37,548 bases of DNA from Promethearchaeota archaeon (GTDB taxonomy: Archaea; Asgardarchaeota; Lokiarchaeia; Sigyniarchaeales; SOKP01): NCBI GenBank assembly GCA_019894715.1, contig JAGXOA010000017.1, forward strand, positions 1 to 37,548, in the 5' to 3' direction. Below the pieces are notes generated by a model. The model was not told the origin of the DNA and made no database searches. It worked only from the letters and a program-made list of their open reading frames with translations. This document shows, in pieces, positions 25,921 to 34,254 of the stretch. How positions within the stretch are numbered: the stretch's first letter is position 1; each line of letters begins with the position of its first letter. A program made the position numbers and the translations under genes.

Positions 25921-27153
25921 ATGATAGTTGGTAATAAAAAAACTTTAGATTCAAAAGAAATTATATTCTACTTAGATTTATCAACAGATTTCCTAAAAAA
26001 AAAAATATTGATAAAAAGTATTAAATCATTTATTGATGGGAATGATAAATCAAATAAGTGTACCTATGGATTTGTTATCTTTAAGAAGGGAAAGGAGGTT
26101 TTTAGTGTTTATGATAAAGAACCTTCATTTATATTTGAAAGAATTGAAGATATTTGGGAGGAAAAAGAAGAAGGTATAAGTTATTTTGAAAATGGCCTTT
26201 ATGAAACATTAGCTCATATTTTTAAGAGAAGTAGAACATATCCTAAGATTTATAGAATTATTGTAATTTCTGATACTCCAAGTACACAATCAGAAGATTA
26301 TCATACTGCCCTTTATAATTTAGTATTAAAAGCTAAGAATTTTCATACATTTATTGATATAATCCGTATTGGAGAAGATAAATTCTATGAAGATGATGTA
26401 AAGCTAAAAGTAATAACAAGTGAGACTTTTGGTGGAACTCTTTATTGTAATGATAGTAAACAATTTCCTAATTACTTAAATTCACTAATAAGGAGCAAAA
26501 GTGAATTTAATTTAATTCAATCAGAATCTAGCAAGATATTAGAGAATGAACATACTTTTTATGATAAATTAGCAACTGATCTTATCACTCTTTCTCCTGA
26601 TGATAAAAACGAGTGTATCTTATGTGAACAAAAAGTGTGTCCAATATGTGAAGCATATAGTGATGAAGTTCATAAATGTTATAATTGTAATAGTCCTTAT
26701 CACAGCTGTTGTGCAACAGAATATTCAATAGTTAATAATATAGGTTTACCATATATCTTTCGATGTCCTAAATGTAGTGCTATTTTAAAGTTAGATAAAG
26801 ATTTTGTAGATATGGTTTTAGAAGAAAAATCAGAGACAGATAAGGAAGAAATTGAAGAGGATCAAATTTTAGAAGGGCTAATTATAAAAGAATCTGAAGA
26901 AGATTCTGAACAAGATATTCCTAAGATAGTACAGAAAAAAGTTAAAGTTGGAGGTTTTTTTGGTAAAGAAATTACAATAAATGCAAATTCTACAAAAAAT
27001 AGAAATAATAAACCTAGTGAGAATAAAAATAGTGTTTCAATTACCGCTTTAAAGCCTCCAAGATCAAGGAAATCAATAATATTATGCTCTATTTGTGGCG
27101 CTACAGTAAAGGATTCACTTATATGTCCTGTATGTGGATCAACGATTAATTAA
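25921..27153 (+). CDS. vWA-domain protein with RING/PHD-like finger and zinc ribbon (paralogue 2)
   Basis: Same design as the gene before it: vWA residues 12-190 (IIFYLDLSTDF, YRIIVISDTPST, FIDIIRIG, ITSETFGGTLY), with D-L-S-T-D at 19-23 closer to a MIDAS but still lacking the second Ser. The finger is C232-x2-C235, C240-x2-C243-x9-C253-x2-C256-x4-H261, C263/C264, C282-x2-C285. The acidic linker holds VGGFFGK (343-349), shared with paralogue 1 although the surrounding sequence is not. Unlike paralogue 1 it ends in an extra zinc ribbon, C389-x2-C392-x9-C402-x2-C405. The pair arose by tandem duplication and has diverged strongly. Clear ATG start at 25921. Confidence 0.75.
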   Translation: MIVGNKKTLDSKEIIFYLDLSTDFLKKKILIKSIKSFIDGNDKSNKCTYGFVIFKKGKEVFSVYDKEPSFIFERIEDIWEEKEEGISYFENGLYETLAHIFKRSRTYPKIYRIIVISDTPSTQSEDYHTALYNLVLKAKNFHTFIDIIRIGEDKFYEDDVKLKVITSETFGGTLYCNDSKQFPNYLNSLIRSKSEFNLIQSESSKILENEHTFYDKLATDLITLSPDDKNECILCEQKVCPICEAYSDEVHKCYNCNSPYHSCCATEYSIVNNIGLPYIFRCPKCSAILKLDKDFVDMVLEEKSETDKEEIEEDQILEGLIIKESEEDSEQDIPKIVQKKVKVGGFFGKEITINANSTKNRNNKPSENKNSVSITALKPPRSRKSIILCSICGATVKDSLICPVCGSTIN

Positions 27154-27322
27154 AACGCTTTTTCTTTAAAAATACCAAATAAAAAAACTAACCTAATTAG
27201 ATTTGATTTCCTACTTTTTTTCAAAGGAGGGAATTTCTTTTCTAAATTATCAATTTTTTTTTTAAATTTTCTTTTCATATATCTATGAAAAAAAATAAAA
27301 TAATTTTCCCAAACGATTTTTT

Positions 27323-27430
27323 ATGAGGTGCTTGTCAATAAATAAAGAAGATCGAAAATCAGATCTATTAATCTCAATAATAAGCATGTTTTTTGGGGCT
27401 TTTTCATGGATTTTGTTGGGATTTTTGTAG
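27323..27430 (+). CDS. Candidate 35-residue single-TM microprotein
   Basis: ATG 27323 opens a frame with a polar, charged start (MRCLSINKEDRKSD) and a hydrophobic end (LLISIISMFFGAFSWILLGFL) that would span a membrane once with the N-terminus inside. The composition, including two Trp-free charged turns before a Gly/Phe/Trp helix, is unlike the surrounding A/T runs. It lies between the vWA pair and the membrane zinc-ribbon gene, in the same direction. Homology cannot be judged at this length; chance is a real alternative. Confidence 0.35.
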   Translation: MRCLSINKEDRKSDLLISIISMFFGAFSWILLGFL

Positions 27431-27626
27431 ACATATAATATTTTTATCTTAAAATTTTCATTGAATATCCATTCTATTAAAGTAAAGATTAAATAATCTA
27501 TAATTTGCGAAATAAGTGTTGTATTAGATTTTTAATAAAAATTGGACCCCGTTTTATTCTTATTATGTTTAGTCTATTTATTATTTAAGATAATAAAAAA
27601 AAATAATAATTTGGTGTTATAAAAAA

Positions 27627-28115
27627 ATGAGTTATGCGGCAACAGATGCGCTAGAATGGATTGAACATTATTGGACTCAATTTGCAGATTGGTTTTTAAC
27701 ACAACCATTATTTGCCCAAATATTAATAATTGTTGGAATCGTAGCAATTATTGTACTTGCTGCTATTTTAGTATATTATATTGTTAAAGGAGTAGCATAT
27801 CTTCTTTACTACTTAGCAAAGGGTCTTTATCATCTATTTAAAGCAATAATTCTTGCTTTTACGAAGTTATTTAAAGCAATATATAAATCTATTCAAGGAA
27901 GATCAGATCAACCAGTTCCATCTTATCAACAACCTCAAAACAATACTAAATCTACCGTTGTATCAGTAAAAACTCCTGAAGAAATTAGTTTTTGTTATGA
28001 ATGTGGGAAATTTTATTCTGATAATGTAAAGAATCTTTTACATTCAAAAGGATCTGCTTTCTGTGAACAATGTGGGAAAAATCTAACTACAAACCCAATA
28101 AAAGTTAAAATATAA
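27627..28115 (+). CDS. Membrane-anchored zinc-ribbon protein
   Basis: A TM helix at about 31-53 (ILIIVGIVAIIVLAAILVYY) continues into a long amphipathic, aromatic- and Lys-rich helix (to about 90) that may lie along the membrane. After a Pro/Gln linker comes a zinc ribbon with CYECG (near 129) and CEQCG (near 151), C-x2-C on both sides. I recognise no family. Such single-helix proteins with a cytosolic zinc ribbon are frequent in Asgard genomes and may be adaptors. It closes the run of co-oriented vWA genes; a T-rich tract follows. Confidence 0.65.
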   Translation: MSYAATDALEWIEHYWTQFADWFLTQPLFAQILIIVGIVAIIVLAAILVYYIVKGVAYLLYYLAKGLYHLFKAIILAFTKLFKAIYKSIQGRSDQPVPSYQQPQNNTKSTVVSVKTPEEISFCYECGKFYSDNVKNLLHSKGSAFCEQCGKNLTTNPIKVKI

Positions 28116-28116
28116 T

Positions 28117-28147
28117 TTTTTTCTTATTCTTTTTTTATCTTTTTAAG
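28117..28147 (+). terminator. T-rich tract after the membrane zinc-ribbon gene
   Basis: Several T5-T7 runs separated by single bases follow the TAA directly, as expected for archaeal oligo-T termination. Confidence 0.45.
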
Positions 28148-28169
28148 AACTCTTAAATTTAGATCAATA

Positions 28170-28200
28170 TTTGAACTACCACTACCTAAAGGAAGTGGCC
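28170..28200 (-). mobile_element. IS200/IS605-type terminal hairpin (copy b)
   Basis: On the minus strand CCACTTCC-TTTA-GGTAGTGG (28179-28198) pairs at seven of eight positions and is followed by TAGTTCAAAT. A TTTA-capped stem followed closely by a TCAA-type end is what I recall of IS605-group right ends and the 3' part of TnpB guide RNAs. Shares CACTACCTAAAG and TTTGAAC with copy a. No tnpA or tnpB gene is next to it. Confidence 0.4.
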
Positions 28201-28371
28201 TTCTCGTAAATAAATAGTAAATTTATTTCTTAATTATATTTATTTAAATAAAATTCATTATAGTATCATAAAGAAATATTATTAGATATTAGATGAATTT
28301 AAATAATGTCCAGATTTGTCTAAACTATTGTTAACTAAGATTTACACATATAGAAATAATATGAAATCATT

Positions 28372-29343
28372 ATGATAATATATGCAATTCTCCTAAATCC
28401 TTCAATTGATCAAATTTATGAGATAAATAATTTCAGTGTTGGAGGAACATTTAAAGTAAGTAAAAATATAATCTACCCTGTTGGAAAAGCTATTTCATTT
28501 GCTTTAGCAGTTAGAGCACTTGATAAAAAAATGAAATTGAAAGTTATTGCATTTATAGGTAATAAAGATATTCAACTATATTCTACCTTTTTAACATCTA
28601 AGTATATTGATTATGATTTTATCCAAATAAAAGGAGATACACGTTCAAATAAAACGATAAATGATCCCATTAACAATACAACAACTCATATAAGAGAAAA
28701 AGGATTTACTCTATCTCAAGATAATGTTAGAGAATTTAAAAAGATATTAACAAACAATATTAAAAAAGACGACATATATGTGTTTTCAGGTTCTATACCA
28801 CCAAATACAGAAGTGACGATTTATAAGGAATTAATAAATTTGTGTAAAGAAAAGGGAGGTATTTGTGTCTTAGATACTAATGATTCTCCTTTAATTCGTG
28901 GTCTTGAGTCATTTCCTTTTATTATAAAACCAAATCTTATTGAACTTTCATTTATTTTAAATGATGTTGGATTATTGAAACTTGATTTTTCAGATCCTAT
29001 TCCTAATTGTATGAAAATAATAGAGAAATCTAAGAATTTGCTTAACAATAACACAGAAATAGTTCTAATAACATTAGGTGAGTTTGGAGCTATTTTACTT
29101 ACTAAAGATGTTGCTAAATACGGATACATTAAACTAGAAAAAATGATAGATACCGTTGGATCAGGAGATTCATTTTTGGCGGGATTTATATTATTGTATT
29201 CTAGAAATAAGAATCTACATGAGTCATTTAAATATGCGCTAGCAACTAGCGCTGCAAATATTCAAAAATCCGGACCAGGTATTTTGGATTATAAAGATGT
29301 GGAAATTTTTTTAAAAAAGGTAAATATTATTGATATTTATTAA
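28372..29343 (+). CDS. PfkB-family sugar kinase, 1-phosphofructokinase/LacC-like
   Basis: The PfkB second signature is clear at DTVGSGDSFLAGF (anion hole and catalytic Asp), with GSIPP after the middle and KPNLIEL typical of the FruK/LacC branch. Opening IYAILLNPSIDQIYEI also fits that branch. The first signature is altered: where GGKGxNVA is expected there is YPVGKAISFA, so substrate binding may differ. Likely phosphorylates a sugar phosphate such as fructose-1-P or tagatose-6-P in the cytosol. Its stop overlaps that of purA on the other strand by four bases. Confidence 0.85.
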   Translation: MIIYAILLNPSIDQIYEINNFSVGGTFKVSKNIIYPVGKAISFALAVRALDKKMKLKVIAFIGNKDIQLYSTFLTSKYIDYDFIQIKGDTRSNKTINDPINNTTTHIREKGFTLSQDNVREFKKILTNNIKKDDIYVFSGSIPPNTEVTIYKELINLCKEKGGICVLDTNDSPLIRGLESFPFIIKPNLIELSFILNDVGLLKLDFSDPIPNCMKIIEKSKNLLNNNTEIVLITLGEFGAILLTKDVAKYGYIKLEKMIDTVGSGDSFLAGFILLYSRNKNLHESFKYALATSAANIQKSGPGILDYKDVEIFLKKVNIIDIY

Positions 29344-30641
29344 AAAAAATCTTTTAGAACAATTGTATCTTCTCTACTTGGACCAATAGAGATTATTGCG
29401 ATATTTACTTTTAATTCATCTCTTATAACCTCAATATAAGTTTTCATTTCTTCTGGTAGAGCATTATAACCTTTCTTAGCAACTTCAGACCATTCTTCTC
29501 TTGATAATCTTTTCCATCCTTTATAGGTCTTATAAATAGGACTACATTTCTCTAATAATTCAGATTGAATTGGCCAACTTTCTAATACTTTTCCTTCGAT
29601 TTCATAACCAAAACATATCTTTAATGAATCAATATCCTCTAGAGCATCAAGTAATGTAATTACAATATCTTTAACACCATTTATCATAATAGTGTATTTA
29701 ATATTGAAAAGATCTAACCATCCAATTCTTCTTGGACGCCCAGTCACAGTTCCAAATTCTTTACCTTGAGTTCTTATTTTTTCACTAATTTCATTATCTA
29801 ATTCTGTCACTAATGGCCCCCCTCCAACTCTAGAAGTATATGCCTTTATAATTCCTACTATAGGTCCAATTTTCTTTGGAGGAACACCAGTTCCAGCAGA
29901 AATTCCTAAAGCATTTGAATTTGAGGAGGTTCCAAATGGATACATTCCATGATCTAGACCCAATAGAGTACCTTGAGCACCTTCAAAAATTACTTTTTTT
30001 CCTTTATCAATTTCTTGATTTAGATAATAAGCAGTATCAATTATATAAGGTTTTAATTTTTTACCATAATCATTATATTCCTCATAGATCTCATCGATAT
30101 TCATCGTCCAATTTGAATCAAAATTCTTAATTATATCCTTTTTTATTTCTGAAAATTTATTTAATTTTTGTTTTAATATCTCGGGATGTATAAGATCAAA
30201 AATTCTTAAACCCCATCGAGCAGCTTTATCAGAATAAGTTGGACCAATTCCTCTTTTTGTTGTTCCTGCGGCATAATCTTTCTTACTTTTTTCCTCTAAT
30301 TCATCAAGTATTCTATGAAAAGGAAATATTACATGAGCAGTAGAACTTATTTTTAGATTGATCTTTTTATTAAGTTTTAAAAGATCTTCTAATTCTGAGA
30401 GCAAGACTTTAGGATCAATAACACATCCATTTCCAATAATAATTTCTTTCTCTAAAGGAGCTCCTGAAGGAACTAATTTAAATTTATATTTAACACCATT
30501 ACAGACCACTGTATGACCTGCATTATTACCCCCTTGATATCTAACAACTGTATCTGCTTTTTGTGCAAGGAAATCTGTTATTTTTCCTTTTCCTTCATCT
30601 CCCCAAGATAATCCGATAACTGCAATTGTATTATATTTCAT
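29340..30641 (-). CDS. purA: Adenylosuccinate synthetase, full-length type
   Basis: Catalyses IMP + Asp + GTP to adenylosuccinate, the first committed step to AMP. The N-terminal WGDEGKGK with catalytic D15, then GGNNAGHT with H43, the TTKRGIGPTYSDKAAR block, EGAQGTLLGLDHG, FGTVTGRPRRIGWLD and the C-terminal ISIGPSREDTI are all present. At 433 residues it has the length of bacterial and eukaryotic enzymes; many euryarchaeal enzymes are about 340. Convergent with and overlapping the kinase gene by four bases. No other purine genes are in the window. Confidence 0.97.
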   Translation of the reverse strand: MKYNTIAVIGLSWGDEGKGKITDFLAQKADTVVRYQGGNNAGHTVVCNGVKYKFKLVPSGAPLEKEIIIGNGCVIDPKVLLSELEDLLKLNKKINLKISSTAHVIFPFHRILDELEEKSKKDYAAGTTKRGIGPTYSDKAARWGLRIFDLIHPEILKQKLNKFSEIKKDIIKNFDSNWTMNIDEIYEEYNDYGKKLKPYIIDTAYYLNQEIDKGKKVIFEGAQGTLLGLDHGMYPFGTSSNSNALGISAGTGVPPKKIGPIVGIIKAYTSRVGGGPLVTELDNEISEKIRTQGKEFGTVTGRPRRIGWLDLFNIKYTIMINGVKDIVITLLDALEDIDSLKICFGYEIEGKVLESWPIQSELLEKCSPIYKTYKGWKRLSREEWSEVAKKGYNALPEEMKTYIEVIRDELKVNIAIISIGPSREDTIVLKDFF

Positions 30642-30876
30642 ATTTTCTGCTCTTTATCTATTTGTTTTAATCCAAATTGAATTATTTTATAAATTTTAAA
30701 AATCTTCTTATTAATATATTTCGTTTTATGAAATGTTTGATAATTAGCCAGAAAAAATATTTCTTTTTTATTAGAGTTTAGATTTCTAATAAGAAGCTTT
30801 AATTAATGATATTCATGTGATTTTCACAAATACTGTACTATGAAATATAAAATGAAAATTCATTGGTTAAATATTT

Positions 30877-31749
30877 ATGGATCATATTGAAATATTAAAT
30901 AATATTAATTCAAATATGAGTTCTGATAATATTCAATGTATTTTAAATAAAAAATTAGTATATTTTTTTATTATTGTTCTCATTATAGTCTTTTTTTTTG
31001 GTATCTTATCAAGTGCTTTAGAATTATTTAGTGTTTTTGAATTTGGTCATGATTTTCGCTATTTTTTCGAAGCAGTTAATAATTTCTGGAGAGGAAATGA
31101 TACTTATATTCAAGATGAAAATGGTGGTTTTTTTTATCTTAATTATTTTTGTATTTTATGTTTCTGGATGTTATTCCCCTTTTATATTAGTTTAATAATT
31201 CATCTATCACTAACCTCTATTATGTTTTATCTAATTCTAAGAAATATAAAAACCAAATACCATGAATGGTGGCTTTATGGAAATCTTATTATGGTTTATT
31301 GGTGGGCTATGCTTTTTAATACTAATATTTGGATAACATTTGCCTATATTATGTTTTTAAAATATAGAGAAAAATGGTACAGTCCTATATTCCTCTTTCT
31401 TGCTTTCTATAAAATTACTACAATTATAGCTTTTATTATCTTATATTGCATGATAATATTATTTGAAAAAAAAATTAAGAAAAAACAATTCATTACATTG
31501 CTAGGTGTTATTGGTATATCATTTATTTCACTACTAACTAGTTATGGAATTAGTGGTAATGTTCTAACCTTTGAAGATTCACTTCTTTTTATTCAAATAC
31601 CTCATTACTTCTGGTGGTCCATTCTTATATTTGAGTATACTCGATATCAAAAATTTTCAGTTAAAACCTTAAAGATTTTTTGGGTATCTTTTGTTATTTT
31701 TGAATTCCTATTTGGTTTAATATTTCTTCAAATAATCGTAGAGTTGTAA
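30877..31749 (+). CDS. Polytopic membrane protein, possibly GT-C/GT87-like
   Basis: Seven or eight TM helices fill 290 residues. The first outside loop after TM1 has GHDFRYFFEAVNNFWRGNDTYI, which recalls the DF-x-(Y)-x-AG...G-x-DPY loop of DUF2029/GT87 polyprenyl-phosphate mannosyltransferases. The rest, rich in Phe/Tyr/Trp, shows no further motif and the protein is shorter than the 350-450 residues usual for GT87. Assignment is weak. It stands alone, divergent from purA. Confidence 0.5.
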   Translation: MDHIEILNNINSNMSSDNIQCILNKKLVYFFIIVLIIVFFFGILSSALELFSVFEFGHDFRYFFEAVNNFWRGNDTYIQDENGGFFYLNYFCILCFWMLFPFYISLIIHLSLTSIMFYLILRNIKTKYHEWWLYGNLIMVYWWAMLFNTNIWITFAYIMFLKYREKWYSPIFLFLAFYKITTIIAFIILYCMIILFEKKIKKKQFITLLGVIGISFISLLTSYGISGNVLTFEDSLLFIQIPHYFWWSILIFEYTRYQKFSVKTLKIFWVSFVIFEFLFGLIFLQIIVEL

Positions 31750-31812
31750 TCTTTTTCATTATATAATTGTTTATTTTCTAAAAATCTATAAATTGAATGG
31801 AATTATTTTTAT

Positions 31813-32754
31813 ATGTGTTTTTTCTTTATGGAAATAAAGTTTAAACTATTATCTAAAAAAATGCCCTTTTCCGATAAAATAACAATATTATTTGATTTAT
31901 CTCATAATGAAATGCTAAATCTTTGTGAAAAAGAGTTTTCTGATTTTTTAAGTCTATTAGAAATGCTTAATCTAAAAATAATTAAGAATGAAAGCAATGA
32001 AATAAGTAAAGGTATATTAAAAAATATTGATATCCTTGTTATTGGTAATCCAATTAATGATTTCTTTTCAAATATAGAAATTGAAAATATATTAAATTAT
32101 GTAAGAACTGGAGGATCCCTTTTTTTAATTAGTGAATATGGAGGAGATTATCTTCAAAAGACAAATTTAAATGATATATCTGGAAATTTTTTTAATATTC
32201 TTTTTGAAGATAATATTGTTAAAGATGAAAATCAGAGAAATATAAACTGTTCAAGTATTTTATCAGTCAATTCTTTTCCAAATCATAAAATAACATCTCA
32301 ATTACGAGAGATTATAATTGGTGGCTCATGCTCATTATTATTGAGGGATAATGCAACAACATTACTTAAATTAAATGATTCCGCTTGGGCTGAGAAATAT
32401 GATGATAATACTAATGAATGGGAAAAAAAAACCGAGAAAAATAAATTTATAATAAGTGCGTGTTCTAAATTTGGACAAGGAAAAATAATAACTTTAGGAG
32501 ATATTGATATATTCACTAACGATCCAAATATTGGTATTAATAAGAAGGATAATAAGAAATTCATAACAAACATTATAAATTGGTTAATGAAACCAAGTGA
32601 TGAGTCTGATGTGATTTACTGGACGTTAAAAAGATTATCATCAATGGAAAAACAAATTAAAACTATGGGGCTTAAAATTAGCAATATAATTGAAACAATA
32701 ACAATTTTAGAGAAAAGAATTTCTAAAATAGAAAATGGAGTTATTACTAAATAA
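31813..32754 (+). CDS. GIFT/GldG-like (IFT52-like, DUF4350-type) protein with C-terminal coiled coil
   Basis: From residue 17 the protein reads as a GIFT/GldG-type flavodoxin-like domain: KITILFDLSHNEML, a DILVIGNP strand, NYVRTGGSLFLISEYGGD, then FSPxH-like HKITSQLREI and FGQGKIITLGDIDIF. That domain occurs in IFT52 of eukaryotic intraflagellar transport and in bacterial gliding/ABC-type proteins. Residues 275-313 form a short coiled coil. The start given includes 16 hydrophobic and basic residues; the ATG at 31861 (MPFSDKIT) is more likely. Next gene is tldD, 68 bases on. Confidence 0.65.
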   Translation: MCFFFMEIKFKLLSKKMPFSDKITILFDLSHNEMLNLCEKEFSDFLSLLEMLNLKIIKNESNEISKGILKNIDILVIGNPINDFFSNIEIENILNYVRTGGSLFLISEYGGDYLQKTNLNDISGNFFNILFEDNIVKDENQRNINCSSILSVNSFPNHKITSQLREIIIGGSCSLLLRDNATTLLKLNDSAWAEKYDDNTNEWEKKTEKNKFIISACSKFGQGKIITLGDIDIFTNDPNIGINKKDNKKFITNIINWLMKPSDESDVIYWTLKRLSSMEKQIKTMGLKISNIIETITILEKRISKIENGVITK

Positions 32755-32822
32755 CAAATTCCAGTTGAGTAAATATATATATCTTTAGCTATTTTTCTTT
32801 ATAAATAATTTATTTTTGGTAA

Positions 32823-34199
32823 TTGAAAATGCATTCATATGAAGAAATATTATTATTTTTGGAGGAGACATCAAATGACTACAAGAGGGAAAATCAATAT
32901 TTTGATATTTTACACGATGAAACATCCTCATTAAGAATTAAAAAAACCCGATCAGATGAAATTATAATAAATAATAATCAATCTGGATTTGTAGGAAGAA
33001 CATTTATAGGAAAATGGAAAGAAATTGCATTTAATGATATATCAGATTTAGAATTAATTAAGACTAAATTGCCTAAATCCTCTGAACACGATTCAATAAT
33101 GAAGAAAAATGGAGGATGGAAATTAAATAAAGAAGTTATCCCCCAAATAGATCCACAAAATATCAATATTGAAGATAAAATTGAAAAGGTTAGAGAAATT
33201 TACCAATATTTAAAAAATTATGATGAAAGAATAGTAAATCCCATAATAGTATATACAGAAGATTTATCTTCACGCATATTTGTTAATAATGAAGGATGTA
33301 ATTTAAGACAAATCATTCCCAGAACTAGAGTATTCATCCAACCTATTGCTAAAGAAGGGAGTATCATAGACTTTGATTATTACTCTGCTGGGGGGGAAAT
33401 AGGATTTGAAATATTTGATAATATTGAAAATAAGTTGGAGAAAATTGCCCAGAATTCTTTAGATATGCTTAAAGCAAAACATTCTCTTTCTGGAAAATTT
33501 CCAATCATTCTTGATCCTGATATGACTGGTCTAATTGCTCATGAATCATTTGGTCATGGATTGGAAGCAGATCAAGTGCTTAGAGACAGAAGTTATCTAA
33601 AAAATCTTATAAATAAAAAGGTCGCTTCAGATCTTTGTAATATCTATGATGCTCCAAATATTGAAAATGAACTTGGTTCCTATTTTTTTGATGATGAAGG
33701 AATAAAATCAGGGAAAAATTTTCTTGTTAAAAATGGAATATTACAAGATTTTATACATAATCGTATAACTGCATCAATTCTTGGTTCAGAAGCAAAAGGA
33801 AATGGTAGAAGAGAAAGTTATGCACATTCTCTAAATGTAAGGATGAGTAATACCTATTTTGAGCCAGGAGATAATACATTAGAAGAAATGATTTCTGAAA
33901 TCAAGAATGGTGTTTTACTTTGTCGAGGATATTTTGGAATGGAAGATCCACTTGGAGGAGGATTACAAGTTACATCAAAAAAAGGATACCAAATTGAAAA
34001 TGGTGAAAAGACAAAATTATTAAAATCAATAACACTTAGTGGTTCTGTCTTAGAACTATTAAAATCTATCAATGCTATTAGTAAAGATAATCTAAGTTTA
34101 AAACCAGGTATGTGTGGAAAGGGATATGAGGATTTTGTCCCAGTTACTAGTGGAGGAAGTTTTATACGAGTAGAAAAAGCTTTAATAAGCCCAGGATGA
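32823..34199 (+). CDS. tldD: TldD metalloprotease subunit
   Basis: TldD is the catalytic half of the TldD/TldE peptidase, which cleaves unfolded or modified peptides in a channel between subunits. The zinc motif HExxxH is seen as HESFGHGLEAD (H240, E241, H245), and the third ligand region as MCGKGYEDFVPVTSGG near the C-terminus, close to the canonical MCGKxGQxVPVGxG. Length of 458 residues is normal. TTG 32823 or ATG 32829 may be the start; a TATA-like TTTATAAAT near 32800 fits a leaderless transcript from the ATG. The tldE gene is 55 bases downstream in the same direction and clearly forms an operon. Confidence 0.95.
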   Translation: MKMHSYEEILLFLEETSNDYKRENQYFDILHDETSSLRIKKTRSDEIIINNNQSGFVGRTFIGKWKEIAFNDISDLELIKTKLPKSSEHDSIMKKNGGWKLNKEVIPQIDPQNINIEDKIEKVREIYQYLKNYDERIVNPIIVYTEDLSSRIFVNNEGCNLRQIIPRTRVFIQPIAKEGSIIDFDYYSAGGEIGFEIFDNIENKLEKIAQNSLDMLKAKHSLSGKFPIILDPDMTGLIAHESFGHGLEADQVLRDRSYLKNLINKKVASDLCNIYDAPNIENELGSYFFDDEGIKSGKNFLVKNGILQDFIHNRITASILGSEAKGNGRRESYAHSLNVRMSNTYFEPGDNTLEEMISEIKNGVLLCRGYFGMEDPLGGGLQVTSKKGYQIENGEKTKLLKSITLSGSVLELLKSINAISKDNLSLKPGMCGKGYEDFVPVTSGGSFIRVEKALISPG

Positions 34200-34254
34200 A
34201 CAAATTAATGTTTTTTTATCAAAATTCATAATTTAGAGAAATAGAAAAAGTGAA

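Noticed and set aside
24537-27153. vWA genes as part of a MoxR-type chaperone or toxin system
   Set aside because: No MoxR AAA+ ATPase nearby and the MIDAS residues are degenerate.
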